In this document: piece after piece, positions 27,202 through 35,215 of the stretch | Layout: every line of letters starts with the position of its first letter | Position numbering within the stretch: position 1 is the first letter of the stretch | Origin: Armatimonadota bacterium | GTDB taxonomy: Bacteria > Armatimonadota > Zipacnadia > Zipacnadales > JABUFB01 | Length of the DNA: 64,000 nt | NCBI GenBank assembly: GCA_013314775.1 | Contig: JABUFB010000012.1 | Coordinates: forward strand, 124,001-188,000 | Direction: 5' to 3' | Notes under the pieces: generated by a model | Told to the model about the DNA's origin: nothing | Database searches by the model: none | Seen by the model: the letters and a program-made list of their open reading frames with translations, nothing else | Made by a program: the position numbers and the translations under genes

Positions 27202-28437
27202 TCAGCCCTCCAGGCTGGCGAAGTCCAGCCGGATCACCGGCACCGTGCCCGGCATCTCGTCCAGCGGCAGATTCCGCAGGCGCAGGCAGGGACCTGCAGC
27301 GTGACGCGCGGGTGTCAGGTCGATGCTCGTCTCCACTGACGCGCCGGTGTTCAGCAGAACCGCGCTCTCCGGGAGCACCGCGAACGGCGGCAGATACAGT
27401 GCCGTGCCCACCGCAGGCCGATGCAGGTGGACGTAGAGCGTGCTTCCCTTCCGCGTGACGAGCACGGTTCGGTTGTCGGTCACTCCCGGCGCGGGTTCGG
27501 CACCCTCGAAGGCCTCGCGCACCGTCTTGTACCAGTGGCCCACCGGCTCCAGCACGCGGAGCGCCTCTTCCGGGAATGTGCCGTCCCCGCGCGGCCCGGG
27601 GTTCAGCAGGTAGTTGCCCCCTTTCGCGAGGATCTTGTCCATACTGCGCACTAGGTGGGCGACGGTGTAGTAGTCCTCATCCGCGCGGTAGCCCCAGCTT
27701 TCCATGCCCACAGACTGGCACGCCTCAGTGGGTCGGTCGAAGACCAGCACCTCGTCCACCGCGCGTTCGTACTCGCGTTCGGGGGTGTCGAAGTCTCCCT
27801 CGCCGAACCCGCGGCCGTTGATGACCGCCGACGGCTGCAACTCCCGGATCAGCGCATTGAACCGCGGGTCACGGTGCTCGATGACATTGGCATCCCACCA
27901 GAACCCATGAATCTCTCCATAGCGGGTACACAGTTCGCGCACCTGGGCTTCGACATACGCCAGGTACTTGCCGAGGTCGGGCTCGTCGCCCGGGTCGGGG
28001 GCAGGAAGCTCGTAGGAACGCCCCGCGCTGGGGTAGTGGGGGTGGTGCATGTCGGCGACCGAGTAGTACAGGCAAAGGGGGAAGCCGCGCCGGTGACAGG
28101 CATCGGCAAGCATCGTCAGCACGTCTCGACCGTAAGGCGTGCGGGTCACCTTGTACTCGGTCTCGTCGCTGTCCCACATGCAGAAGCCGTCTATGTGCTT
28201 GGTGGTGAAGCACAGATAGCTCATTCCAGCGTTTTCGGCAATGTCCAGCCACGCGTCGGGGTCGAAGCGCTGTGGATCGAACTGGTGGATCTGCGCGGCG
28301 TAATGGTCCCGCGGGATGCTGCGGCGGAACTGATCCTGCTCATGCCATCCCCCAAGCGCGTACAGGCCCCAGTGAACGAACAGCCCGAAGCGGTGCTCGA
28401 AGAACCAGTCGCGCGCGTCGCCGAAACTGAAGGACAT
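27202..28437 (-). CDS. GH29-family alpha-L-fucosidase-like protein
   Basis: The 411-residue protein begins with the GH29 barrel (WFFEHRFGLFVHWGLYALGGWHEQ), then YLCFTTKHIDGFCMWDS, CLYYSVADMHH, and IHGFWWDANV, whose aspartate matches the GH29 nucleophile position. A short beta-rich C-terminal domain follows (about residues 325-411). Family members release alpha-L-fucose from glycans. No signal peptide is visible, so it may act on imported oligosaccharides. ATG 28437 has GGGAGG five nt upstream, and a TACAAT box lies about 25-30 nt before it. It is divergent from the second UroD-family gene. Confidence 0.88.
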   Translation of the reverse strand: MSFSFGDARDWFFEHRFGLFVHWGLYALGGWHEQDQFRRSIPRDHYAAQIHQFDPQRFDPDAWLDIAENAGMSYLCFTTKHIDGFCMWDSDETEYKVTRTPYGRDVLTMLADACHRRGFPLCLYYSVADMHHPHYPSAGRSYELPAPDPGDEPDLGKYLAYVEAQVRELCTRYGEIHGFWWDANVIEHRDPRFNALIRELQPSAVINGRGFGEGDFDTPEREYERAVDEVLVFDRPTEACQSVGMESWGYRADEDYYTVAHLVRSMDKILAKGGNYLLNPGPRGDGTFPEEALRVLEPVGHWYKTVREAFEGAEPAPGVTDNRTVLVTRKGSTLYVHLHRPAVGTALYLPPFAVLPESAVLLNTGASVETSIDLTPARHAAGPCLRLRNLPLDEMPGTVPVIRLDFASLEG

Positions 28438-28574
28438 GATGCCTCCCGAAGCCCGTGGGTTTGGTGTATTGTACCAGAACGAAGGACAGACGGGCCAGGA
28501 CGCACGTCCCACGCGTCAGCCTGGACCACCGCTGCCCCACCCACCGCCACGAAAGGGCTGGACCCAACCAGACC

Positions 28575-29651
28575 ATGACCCCACGAGAGCGCTTTCTCGG
28601 TGTCGCGGACGGCACACTCACCAATCACCTGTACCTCGCCCTGAACCTCAATGTTGGGTGGTTCATGGAGGAGACCCTGGAGCGCTGGTACGGGGAAGGA
28701 CTCCCGGCGGGTGCTGATCTGGCTGAGCACTTCGGTCTGGACCGCGTATTCTTCACCGGCGGCGCACCGTACAGCCCGATGCCCGCCTTCGAAGAGGAAG
28801 TCCTGTCCGAGGACGCCGAGACCCGGGTGGTGCGCGACAGGCTCGGCGCGACCCTGCGTGTGTTCAAGCAGGACACCGCGTCGAAGATGCCCCAGTGGCT
28901 CGAATACCCCATCAAGACCCGCGACGACTGGCTTGCGTTCCGCGAGCGCCTCGACCCGAACACGCCGGCACGATACCCGAAAGACTGGGACGAGTTCGAG
29001 CGCAAGTGGGCAGAGCGGGACCAACCCCTGGGCCTTGCCCCCGGCAGCTTCTTCGGACACACACTGCAGCGTTGGGTGGGCACCGAACACCTCTGCATCC
29101 TCTTTTGCGAGCAGCCCGAGTTCGTACACGAAATGATGGAATATCTCGAAGGCTTCTTCCTCGCGCTGATTGAACCGTTCCTGCAGCGCGCGCAGTTCGA
29201 TTTCGCGTCTTTCGGCGAGGACATCGCTTACAAAGGCCGCAGCTTCATCTCCCCGCGGATGTTCCGCGAGTTCATCCAGCCCCACTACCGCAGCATCACC
29301 CATGCCCTCCGGGCCAAAGGGGTCCGCACCATTTTCGTGGACAGCGACGGCTGCATCGATGAGCTGATCCCGCTGTGGATGGAGGTCGGCATCAACGGTT
29401 TCTCGCCGCTGGAAATCGCGGCGGGGACTGACCCGCTGGCTCTGAAGCGTGAGTACGGGCGCGACATCGTGCTCGCCGGGGGCATCGACAAACGTGCGCT
29501 GGCGCGGGGGACAGACGCTATCGATGCTGAAGTGGAGAAGGCCCGGCGCCTGCTGGAACTGGGCGGCTACTTCCCGATGGTAGACCACTCAACGCCACCG
29601 GATGTGCCCCTGTGGGCCTTCGAGTACCTGTTGGAAAGGCTGAGGGGATAG
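28575..29651 (+). CDS. Uroporphyrinogen decarboxylase (URO-D) family protein, second copy
   Basis: The 358-residue protein starts MTPRERFLGVADG, the usual URO-D opening, and continues with FGEDIAYKGRSFISPRMFREF and the GINGFSPLEIAAGTDPLALK and DIVLAGGIDKRAL barrel strands typical of the methyltransferase-like branch. The zinc-binding H-x-C motif of MtaA-type enzymes is absent; the corresponding stretch reads FVDSDGC. It is clearly different from the first copy at 568-1722. The ribosome site before ATG 28575 is poor. It shares a divergent promoter region with the GH29 gene. A corrinoid or methyl-transfer role is possible but unproven. Confidence 0.82.
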   Translation: MTPRERFLGVADGTLTNHLYLALNLNVGWFMEETLERWYGEGLPAGADLAEHFGLDRVFFTGGAPYSPMPAFEEEVLSEDAETRVVRDRLGATLRVFKQDTASKMPQWLEYPIKTRDDWLAFRERLDPNTPARYPKDWDEFERKWAERDQPLGLAPGSFFGHTLQRWVGTEHLCILFCEQPEFVHEMMEYLEGFFLALIEPFLQRAQFDFASFGEDIAYKGRSFISPRMFREFIQPHYRSITHALRAKGVRTIFVDSDGCIDELIPLWMEVGINGFSPLEIAAGTDPLALKREYGRDIVLAGGIDKRALARGTDAIDAEVEKARRLLELGGYFPMVDHSTPPDVPLWAFEYLLERLRG

Positions 29652-29667
29652 GCGTGTCGCGGGACAG

Positions 29668-30645
29668 CTATTCGCCGAGCGTGTGCGCTTGTACCGTGAT
29701 CTGCGCCGGGTCGGCCTGCCCGAGATGATGAACCGCGCACGCCGCCTGAAGATACTGTCGCGCGATGTCCAGAGAAGAAGTGTCGCGCTGCTCTTCGATC
29801 ATTTTTCCGGCCAGGATGTTCAGCCCCGTCACGTCCAGCGCCACGCAGTCCGTGGATGCCAGGACTTTGCCGCAGTTCCAGTACGGCGGCATGCGCGCCA
29901 GGCCGGGCTCCACGTTGGGCTGCAGGGCGTCGAGAATGTGAAGGCGGAACTTGAGGCGCACCGAGGGCCGCGCTGCTGCCAGCGCCAGTTGGTCCGGGGC
30001 CGACATCAATTGGAGTCTGTCAGCGCGCGGGACGCAGGCCAGTTGGGTGCTGGTGGCTCCCCACATGCCCAGTTGCCGGTCCGCGCGCAGGCGGGCCAGG
30101 CTGATGAGCACATCGCATTCCTCGAGCACAATCCGGCTGATGCCGCCCCGGAAGCCCTCGGATTCGGCGCCCATGGTCCGCACGCCGTCGGGGTCCTTGC
30201 GCACGAGAAGCCCCGCTGAGAAGAGGGATGTCTCGCTATCGGCCCATACCGTGATGGATGCGGGGCGAACGCCCGCTCGAACCAGACGGTCGATGAGCGC
30301 GTCCAGCAAAGCCAGCGAGGCCGGCGGGTACTGGGCGTCCAGCAATATTCCCACCCGTTCGCCCTGACCGGACAGCGAACCCCACGCCTCCTGGAACTTG
30401 CGCGTTCCGGTGGCATCCATCACCGCGCGGTCCAGCATCTGTGCAACCACGCGGTAGCTCTGTTTACCCAGCGGGTACACGCTTGCCGGTGCGAGAATGG
30501 ATGGGGCTTCGAGAAAGTTGGCGGCGCTGACCTCGGCAACGATGGCAGGGCCGGGCACCCGTCCCGGGTTGGCAAGGACAGGTAGCGGGGCAAGAATGGC
30601 CCCAATCAGGACTGCTGCCGTCATTACTGCGGCCGATCTTCCCAT
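29668..30645 (-). CDS. Exported DUF362-family protein
   Basis: The 325-residue protein has a signal peptide (MGRSAAVMTAAVLIGAILAPLPVLA) and the DUF362 pattern: PASITVWADSE, ECDVLISLARLRAD, ILDALQPNVEPG and a late WNCGKVLASTDCVALDVTGLNIL. DUF362 domains are often fused to ferredoxins or exported, and their activity is not established. No iron-sulfur cluster motif is seen here. It is convergent with the UroD-family gene (16-nt gap) and lies 158 nt downstream of the sugar-isomerase-like gene on its own strand. Confidence 0.8.
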   Translation of the reverse strand: MGRSAAVMTAAVLIGAILAPLPVLANPGRVPGPAIVAEVSAANFLEAPSILAPASVYPLGKQSYRVVAQMLDRAVMDATGTRKFQEAWGSLSGQGERVGILLDAQYPPASLALLDALIDRLVRAGVRPASITVWADSETSLFSAGLLVRKDPDGVRTMGAESEGFRGGISRIVLEECDVLISLARLRADRQLGMWGATSTQLACVPRADRLQLMSAPDQLALAAARPSVRLKFRLHILDALQPNVEPGLARMPPYWNCGKVLASTDCVALDVTGLNILAGKMIEEQRDTSSLDIARQYLQAACAVHHLGQADPAQITVQAHTLGE

Positions 30646-30803
30646 GGGTGAGTTGCCGCGGCCAGGCTTTTCCCGCGCCTCCAGGTATTGGACAGGCCTG
30701 TCGCGTACGGGTTTCCAGCGGGGCAGACAGGACGGACGCAGTCACCTGGCGAGATGCAGGGTCACGCGCCCGTCCGTGGATCAGACAATCACGGGGGAGC
30801 TAC

Positions 30804-31673
30804 TCACGACTGTCCGGAGCGGATGCGGTCCACCATCGCCTGCACGGTCTCGAGCGCTTTTGCTGCCAGACTGTCGATGAGTTCCGGCGACATCTCCGCC
30901 TTCTTGTTCGGGCCCTCGAAGCGTTCCACCGGGCAGGGACCGCTGAAGCCAAACTCGGACAATGTGCGCAGCATGGATTCGTGGTCCACGTCGCCCTCGC
31001 CTATGTACGGGAAGAGCGGGTTCGCGCGGGGACCGACGTGGTCCTTGATGCACAGGGCCACAGTGATGTCCGCGCACAGGCGAATGTCCTCGGCCGGGTC
31101 CACGCCCTCATAGAAGTGGACATTGCCTCCGTCATAACAGATGCGGAAGTGCGTAGAGCCCACGCGTTCCACAGCTTCCCGGCAGCGGCTTGCAGTGGCA
31201 GTGATGCCCGTGTGGGGCTTGGAGACCAGCATCACATCCATTTCTTCGGCATACTTCACCACGGGCGCCACCGCTTCAAACCACTCGTCGGTCATCCGCG
31301 CCCAGACATCAGCCGGGTGCTTCTCGTCCGGCCAGCTCTTGTACTCCCACGGGCCGATCACGAGTATCTGCGGCACGCCCATGAGCTTCGCCTGGTCGAT
31401 GCGCCTGCGGAACAAGTCCTGACCGCCTTCAGCAGTAAGGGCGATAGCGCGGGGCTGGAACATCATCACCGGCTCAAGCCCGGCGTCTCGCACGATGCGC
31501 CCCAGTTCGCCGATGCGCGCATCGTCATCATACGATCCGGGGGTCTCGATTCCCTCGTGGGTCGTCCCGAATGCCAGGTATCTGTATCCGGCGCGGGCGA
31601 TCCCTTCGACGGCGCGAGAGAAAGGCAGTTCCGAGTAGGGCAGAGTCATGCAGGCGATCTTCGGGTCGAACAT
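30804..31673 (-). CDS. Xylose-isomerase-like TIM-barrel protein (sugar phosphate isomerase/epimerase type)
   Basis: The 289-residue protein has the AP-endonuclease-2/xylose-isomerase-like barrel: KIACMTLPYSELPF, GIARAGYRYLAFG, LGVPQILVIG-type central strands (here MGVPQILVIGPW), FRICYDGGNVHFY and PCPVERFEG at the end. In relatives, Glu, Asp and His residues at strand ends bind a divalent metal. Such proteins isomerise or epimerise sugars, inositols or ketoses. ATG 31673 begins the first strand. It is the first of four proteins of this fold in the window. Confidence 0.85.
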   Translation of the reverse strand: MFDPKIACMTLPYSELPFSRAVEGIARAGYRYLAFGTTHEGIETPGSYDDDARIGELGRIVRDAGLEPVMMFQPRAIALTAEGGQDLFRRRIDQAKLMGVPQILVIGPWEYKSWPDEKHPADVWARMTDEWFEAVAPVVKYAEEMDVMLVSKPHTGITATASRCREAVERVGSTHFRICYDGGNVHFYEGVDPAEDIRLCADITVALCIKDHVGPRANPLFPYIGEGDVDHESMLRTLSEFGFSGPCPVERFEGPNKKAEMSPELIDSLAAKALETVQAMVDRIRSGQS

Positions 31674-31773
31674 GCCGGCCTCCGGGCGACGTGGAATCAG
31701 TCAGCCGCGCGGAGAGCCCGTGAAGGCCGCTCCGCGCGGGACGAAACTCGCGGAAGCGAGTGATGCTCCCGTC

Positions 31774-32964
31774 TCACTTTCGTGGCCTGTCAAATATGGG
31801 AAGGGGCTCGATCGGCGGCTCCTCGAAGTCCAGTTCCTTCAGCTCGAAATCCGCTCGCACGACCCCGTTCAGCGGTACTACCACCCGCTGCTCAGCCCAT
31901 TCATACGGCCATGCCCAGGCGGATACCACCCGCACGCCGGCCGGCACTTCAATGGAGTATTCGCCGTTTTCGTCGGTCACGGTGGAGAACACGCGCCAAT
32001 CAATGATAGGTGGCTTGATGCCGATGCACCCGCCCGGATCGGTCGCGTCTGCTCCGCCAGCCACCGGCAAGTCCGGCCTGATATCCGGCGGCAGTTCAAT
32101 GGGCTCCGGGGGTGGGAGGAACCACGGTTGATCCATGCGGACTTCGATACTCGCTCCGGCGATGGGTGCCCGAGTGCCATCGAGCTTCACACCCATGACT
32201 TTGCCGACGATCTTGCCCGTTTCGGGGTCCTTCTCGGGCCAGAGCTGGAAGTCCGCAACAGCAGTCTGTCCGGGACTCACATAGACGAAGGCCTCGCCGG
32301 TCAAGTATCCCGGGACGGCCACAGTCACGAAGTACGGGCCCTCCTGGACAGCGCGCATCACGAAGCTGCCGGTATCATCCGTGATCGCGGAGTACGAGAC
32401 CCCCGGAGGCGGCGGATAGATGAATGGGACTGCCGGGGCAGTGTTGGCGCCACCGGCGTTGGGCGACGAATCGGCGGACGTTCCGTCCGGAGCGATGGTA
32501 GGCTTACCCTCATCGTCCATGATCCAGAGCAGGTCGGATCGGGCGACCACCTCGACACCCACCGCGGGGACCCAGACACCGTTCTCATTCTTGATGACCA
32601 GTCCCGCGATCTGCCCTGCGGGAAGCGGACGGATCGGCGGGAGTATGATCACCTCGCCCGGTTCGATCTCGAACTCCGACCGGCCCGCTTCAGTGCCGTC
32701 GGGGCCGATAATGTCCAGGACATGCTCGCCCGGCGGGATGTTGGGAATGCGGAAAGTACCGTCGGGATTCACGCCCACAGGCAGCTCCGTACCGTTGAGA
32801 AGCAGTCTGCAGTTCTCGGGCGAGCCGCTGTTGAGATCAACGCTCCCCGTCAGGACTCCCGTCTGATTGTTCGCAGGCGGAGTGGCCTCATCGCCTCCGC
32901 CTCCGCAGCCGGCCATGATCGCCAATACAAGGACTGCCAGACTTAGCGCAACAATGCGCACCAT
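31774..32964 (-). CDS. Lipoprotein with repeated carboxypeptidase-regulatory-like domains
   Basis: The 396-residue protein starts with a lipoprotein signal (LVLAIMAGC, Cys at residue 20) and a glycine run. At least three carboxypeptidase-regulatory-like beta domains follow: TGSVDLNSGSPENCRLLLNG.. ending GEHVLDIIG, IAGLVIKNENGVWVPAVGVEVV.. ending GPYFVTVAVPGY, and IVGKVMGVKLDGT.. ending in EYSIEVPAGVRVVSAW. The domains are joined by Pro-rich linkers. It is probably a surface or periplasmic structural or binding protein. ATG 32964 follows an AAGGAGG site, and a good promoter lies about 120 nt upstream. Confidence 0.87.
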   Translation of the reverse strand: MVRIVALSLAVLVLAIMAGCGGGGDEATPPANNQTGVLTGSVDLNSGSPENCRLLLNGTELPVGVNPDGTFRIPNIPPGEHVLDIIGPDGTEAGRSEFEIEPGEVIILPPIRPLPAGQIAGLVIKNENGVWVPAVGVEVVARSDLLWIMDDEGKPTIAPDGTSADSSPNAGGANTAPAVPFIYPPPPGVSYSAITDDTGSFVMRAVQEGPYFVTVAVPGYLTGEAFVYVSPGQTAVADFQLWPEKDPETGKIVGKVMGVKLDGTRAPIAGASIEVRMDQPWFLPPPEPIELPPDIRPDLPVAGGADATDPGGCIGIKPPIIDWRVFSTVTDENGEYSIEVPAGVRVVSAWAWPYEWAEQRVVVPLNGVVRADFELKELDFEEPPIEPLPIFDRPRK

Positions 32965-33085
32965 CGCCCCACCGACCTCCTTGTAAGTTGTGAACAACCC
33001 CACGGCGACCTGAAGGTCCCCGGTGCCCCTATGACGTTGCGACGATGGCCCGTGTTCCATAAGCCAGGCAGATTGTACAAAACTG

Positions 33086-33113
33086 ATTATAACACCTCGG
33101 GGCCCATTCACAA
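33086..33113 (-). promoter_or_regulatory. Sigma-70-type promoter for the lipoprotein gene
   Basis: On the minus strand TTGTGA (33113-33108) and a perfect TATAAT (33091-33086) are separated by 16 bp. The lipoprotein start codon is about 120 nt downstream. Confidence 0.55.
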
Positions 33114-33234
33114 TCGATGGGTGCGGGGTTGTTTGGGCTTGCCCCCAACCGGGCGTTTGTGTACTGTTCTGCCAGTGTTTGCTACATTCGAATGGACGGC
33201 GATGTGTCGTTCGTCACGGATGGAGGAGCAGCAG

Positions 33235-33600
33235 ATGCCCGACTGGGTTCTTGTCGCTCTCGGGTTTATCGCAGTGCCGCTGGTGGCCGTTATCGGCTTC
33301 ATCGGGGTGGTCGGCTTCGGCATCTGGGTGATCCACAAGAACAGGATGGCACGCCTCGAATTGGAGGAGAAGGAGCGTCAGGCCGAACTGGACCGCGAGC
33401 TTCTCGGCCTTGGGAGCAAGGAGATCGCGGCCAATATTCAGGTGATCCTGGACCGGCTGAACGCCCTCGAGAATCGGATGGACAGGCTTGATGCAATGAA
33501 AGAAGTGGAAGCTGCCAAAGCTCGGGGGCGCATCCCGCTGGGGACCAGCGAGGAAGCTGTACGGCCCGAGCGCCGGCAGGACGAGACAAATATCGCCTGA
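33235..33600 (+). CDS. Small membrane protein with one helix and a coiled coil
   Basis: The 121-residue protein has one N-terminal membrane helix (about residues 5-35, VALGFIAVPLVAVIGFIGVVGF). A charged heptad-rich coiled coil follows (LELEEKERQAELDRELL.. LDRLNALENRMDRL), then a polar tail. The layout resembles phage-shock PspB-type proteins, but length and detail differ, so I do not assign it. ATG 33235 has GGAGGAG upstream. It is followed 45 nt later by the DUF456 gene in the same direction, so the two envelope proteins probably form an operon. Confidence 0.72.
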   Translation: MPDWVLVALGFIAVPLVAVIGFIGVVGFGIWVIHKNRMARLELEEKERQAELDRELLGLGSKEIAANIQVILDRLNALENRMDRLDAMKEVEAAKARGRIPLGTSEEAVRPERRQDETNIA

Positions 33601-33645
33601 CCGGCCCGCATCCGGCAGGCCGGCTGCAGGTTGAAGGAGGCGCAC

Positions 33646-34179
33646 ATGGAGTTTCTGTCGGGCATTCTCACGTACCTGGGCATTGCCTTGTTCGTGATCA
33701 CCCTGTTCGTTGGCGCATTCATCACGCTCCTCGGCCTTCCTGGTACGGTGCTGATCCTGGTGGATGCCGTGATCTACTCGGCGGCCACGCGCTGGGAGAA
33801 GCTGGAATGGGGACTGCTGCTGGTGCTGGGGGTCATCACCCTGGTGGCGGAGATCAGCGACAATGTGGTCAGCGCTGCCGGGGTGAAGAAGTACGGAGGC
33901 TCCACCGCGGGGATGATCTGGGCCATGATCGGCGGTCTCATCGGCGCCGTGGTCATCGGCAGCATTGTCGGGGCTTTCGTTCCCGTGATTGGCCCCATCA
34001 TCGGCGGCCTTTTGGGCGGTTTCGCGGGCGGGTACTGGTACGAGCGAGGCCAGGGCAAATCCGACCAAGAAGCAAGGCGTGCGGGCATGGGTGCCGTCGT
34101 GGGACGCCTCGCCGGTACGGTGCTCAAATCTGTCCTTGCCGCCGTCATGGTCATCCTGTGTCTAAGCTACGCCTTCTGA
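33646..34179 (+). CDS. DUF456-family membrane protein
   Basis: The 177-residue protein is almost entirely hydrophobic and matches DUF456. It has a first membrane hairpin with TLLGLPGTVLILVDAVIY, a middle ISDNVVSAAGVKKYGGS loop, then glycine-rich helices (GMIWAMIGGLIGAVVIG, GPIIGGLLGGFAGGYWYERG). The family's role is unknown. ATG 33646 has AAGGAGG five nt upstream, better than the in-frame TTG at 33631. It lies directly after the small coiled-coil membrane protein. Confidence 0.88.
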   Translation: MEFLSGILTYLGIALFVITLFVGAFITLLGLPGTVLILVDAVIYSAATRWEKLEWGLLLVLGVITLVAEISDNVVSAAGVKKYGGSTAGMIWAMIGGLIGAVVIGSIVGAFVPVIGPIIGGLLGGFAGGYWYERGQGKSDQEARRAGMGAVVGRLAGTVLKSVLAAVMVILCLSYAF

Positions 34180-34273
34180 ATGCATTGACGCAGTTGCAGG
34201 AGTCTTCCGGGGACTGCCGAATCTAGTCGCTGAGCCGGCGTTGCAGTTGGAGCCTCAAGGAGTAGAGCGCCGC

Positions 34274-35071
34274 ATGGATCTGAGCACATCGACCCTCCCC
34301 GAGGGTGAATGGCAACTGGCCTGGCATGATGAGTTCGACGGGGAGACGCTGGATGAAACCAAGTGGCTGTACCGGTTGCACCGATTCGGCCGGCGCGTTC
34401 CCCAGTGGACGCCCGAAGCCGTGCGGCTCAACGGCCAAGGGCAGTTGGAGCTGACCGCTTTCGAGCGAGACGGTGAGTTCTTCTGCGGAGCCATCCAGAC
34501 GGGCTCGAATTTCATGGACCGCCCGGGCGAGCCGATGTGCTTCAACAAGGACATGATCTGGCCAATCGGCAAGCTGGCCACGCCCACTTTCGAGCATACC
34601 TACGGCTACTGGGAGATCCGCTGTAAGCTACCGCGGGTGCCCGGCTGGTGGGGAGCTTTCTGGATTCAGTCCGCGGTGATCGGCAGCAGCCTGGACTACG
34701 CCCGAACCGGGGTGGAGATTGACGTCCTGGAGAACTTCGAGCGCAACGGCAAGGTCAGTCACAACATCCACTGGGGAGGCTACGGGGCCGATCACCAGTC
34801 ACGGGGCAGCGGTGACATCCAGGTGGAGAATTGGCAGGACGAGTACCACAACTACGGAGTCCTCTGGACGCCGGACGCACTCACCTTCTACATCGACGGC
34901 AGGCAGACCTGGGCGGTCTCGGATGCCGTGCCGCAGTGCCCCCAGTTCCTGCTGGTGACCACGGAGATCCGGGGCGCAGCCGGTGGCATGAATCCGAACC
35001 GGGAAATCCAGGCGGAGCAGCTGCCGGATGTCTTCCTGGTCGATCACGTACGCGTTTTCGATCCGGCCTGA
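34274..35071 (+). CDS. GH16-family beta-glucanase-like protein
   Basis: The 265-residue protein is a complete GH16 jelly-roll domain: LAWHDEFDGETLDETKW at the start, GYWEIRCKLPRVPGWWGAFWI, and the catalytic stretch GVEIDVLENFE, equivalent to the family E-I-D-x-x-E with nucleophile and acid/base glutamates. It continues with YHNYGVLWTPDALTFYIDG. Members hydrolyse beta-1,3 or mixed-linkage glucans, agar or carrageenan. No signal peptide is visible, which is unusual for this family. ATG 34274 is used with AAGGAG 11 nt upstream; a slightly longer start is possible. Confidence 0.9.
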   Translation: MDLSTSTLPEGEWQLAWHDEFDGETLDETKWLYRLHRFGRRVPQWTPEAVRLNGQGQLELTAFERDGEFFCGAIQTGSNFMDRPGEPMCFNKDMIWPIGKLATPTFEHTYGYWEIRCKLPRVPGWWGAFWIQSAVIGSSLDYARTGVEIDVLENFERNGKVSHNIHWGGYGADHQSRGSGDIQVENWQDEYHNYGVLWTPDALTFYIDGRQTWAVSDAVPQCPQFLLVTTEIRGAAGGMNPNREIQAEQLPDVFLVDHVRVFDPA

Positions 35072-35215
35072 CGCGTGTAAGGAGCGCTGCGAGGCCGGAC
35101 TGCGGTGGAAGCGATTCATAGAAGGGGCGCCCGCATAGAACTCGGATTATCGGGCGGCACCTGACAGGAACGCTTGCGGCCACGCAGGCGACAGCAGCGT
35201 GTGGGAGAGGTCGGT

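Noticed and set aside
30648-31763. A 371-residue rightward frame over the isomerase-like gene
   Set aside because: The opposite strand encodes a clear TIM barrel with metal ligands.
31648-32946. A 432-residue rightward frame over the lipoprotein gene
   Set aside because: The leftward frame has a lipobox, domains, ribosome site and promoter.
32965-33234. Divergent gap considered for an RNA gene
   Set aside because: Only a leftward promoter and a rightward ribosome site are visible; no stable long fold was seen by eye.
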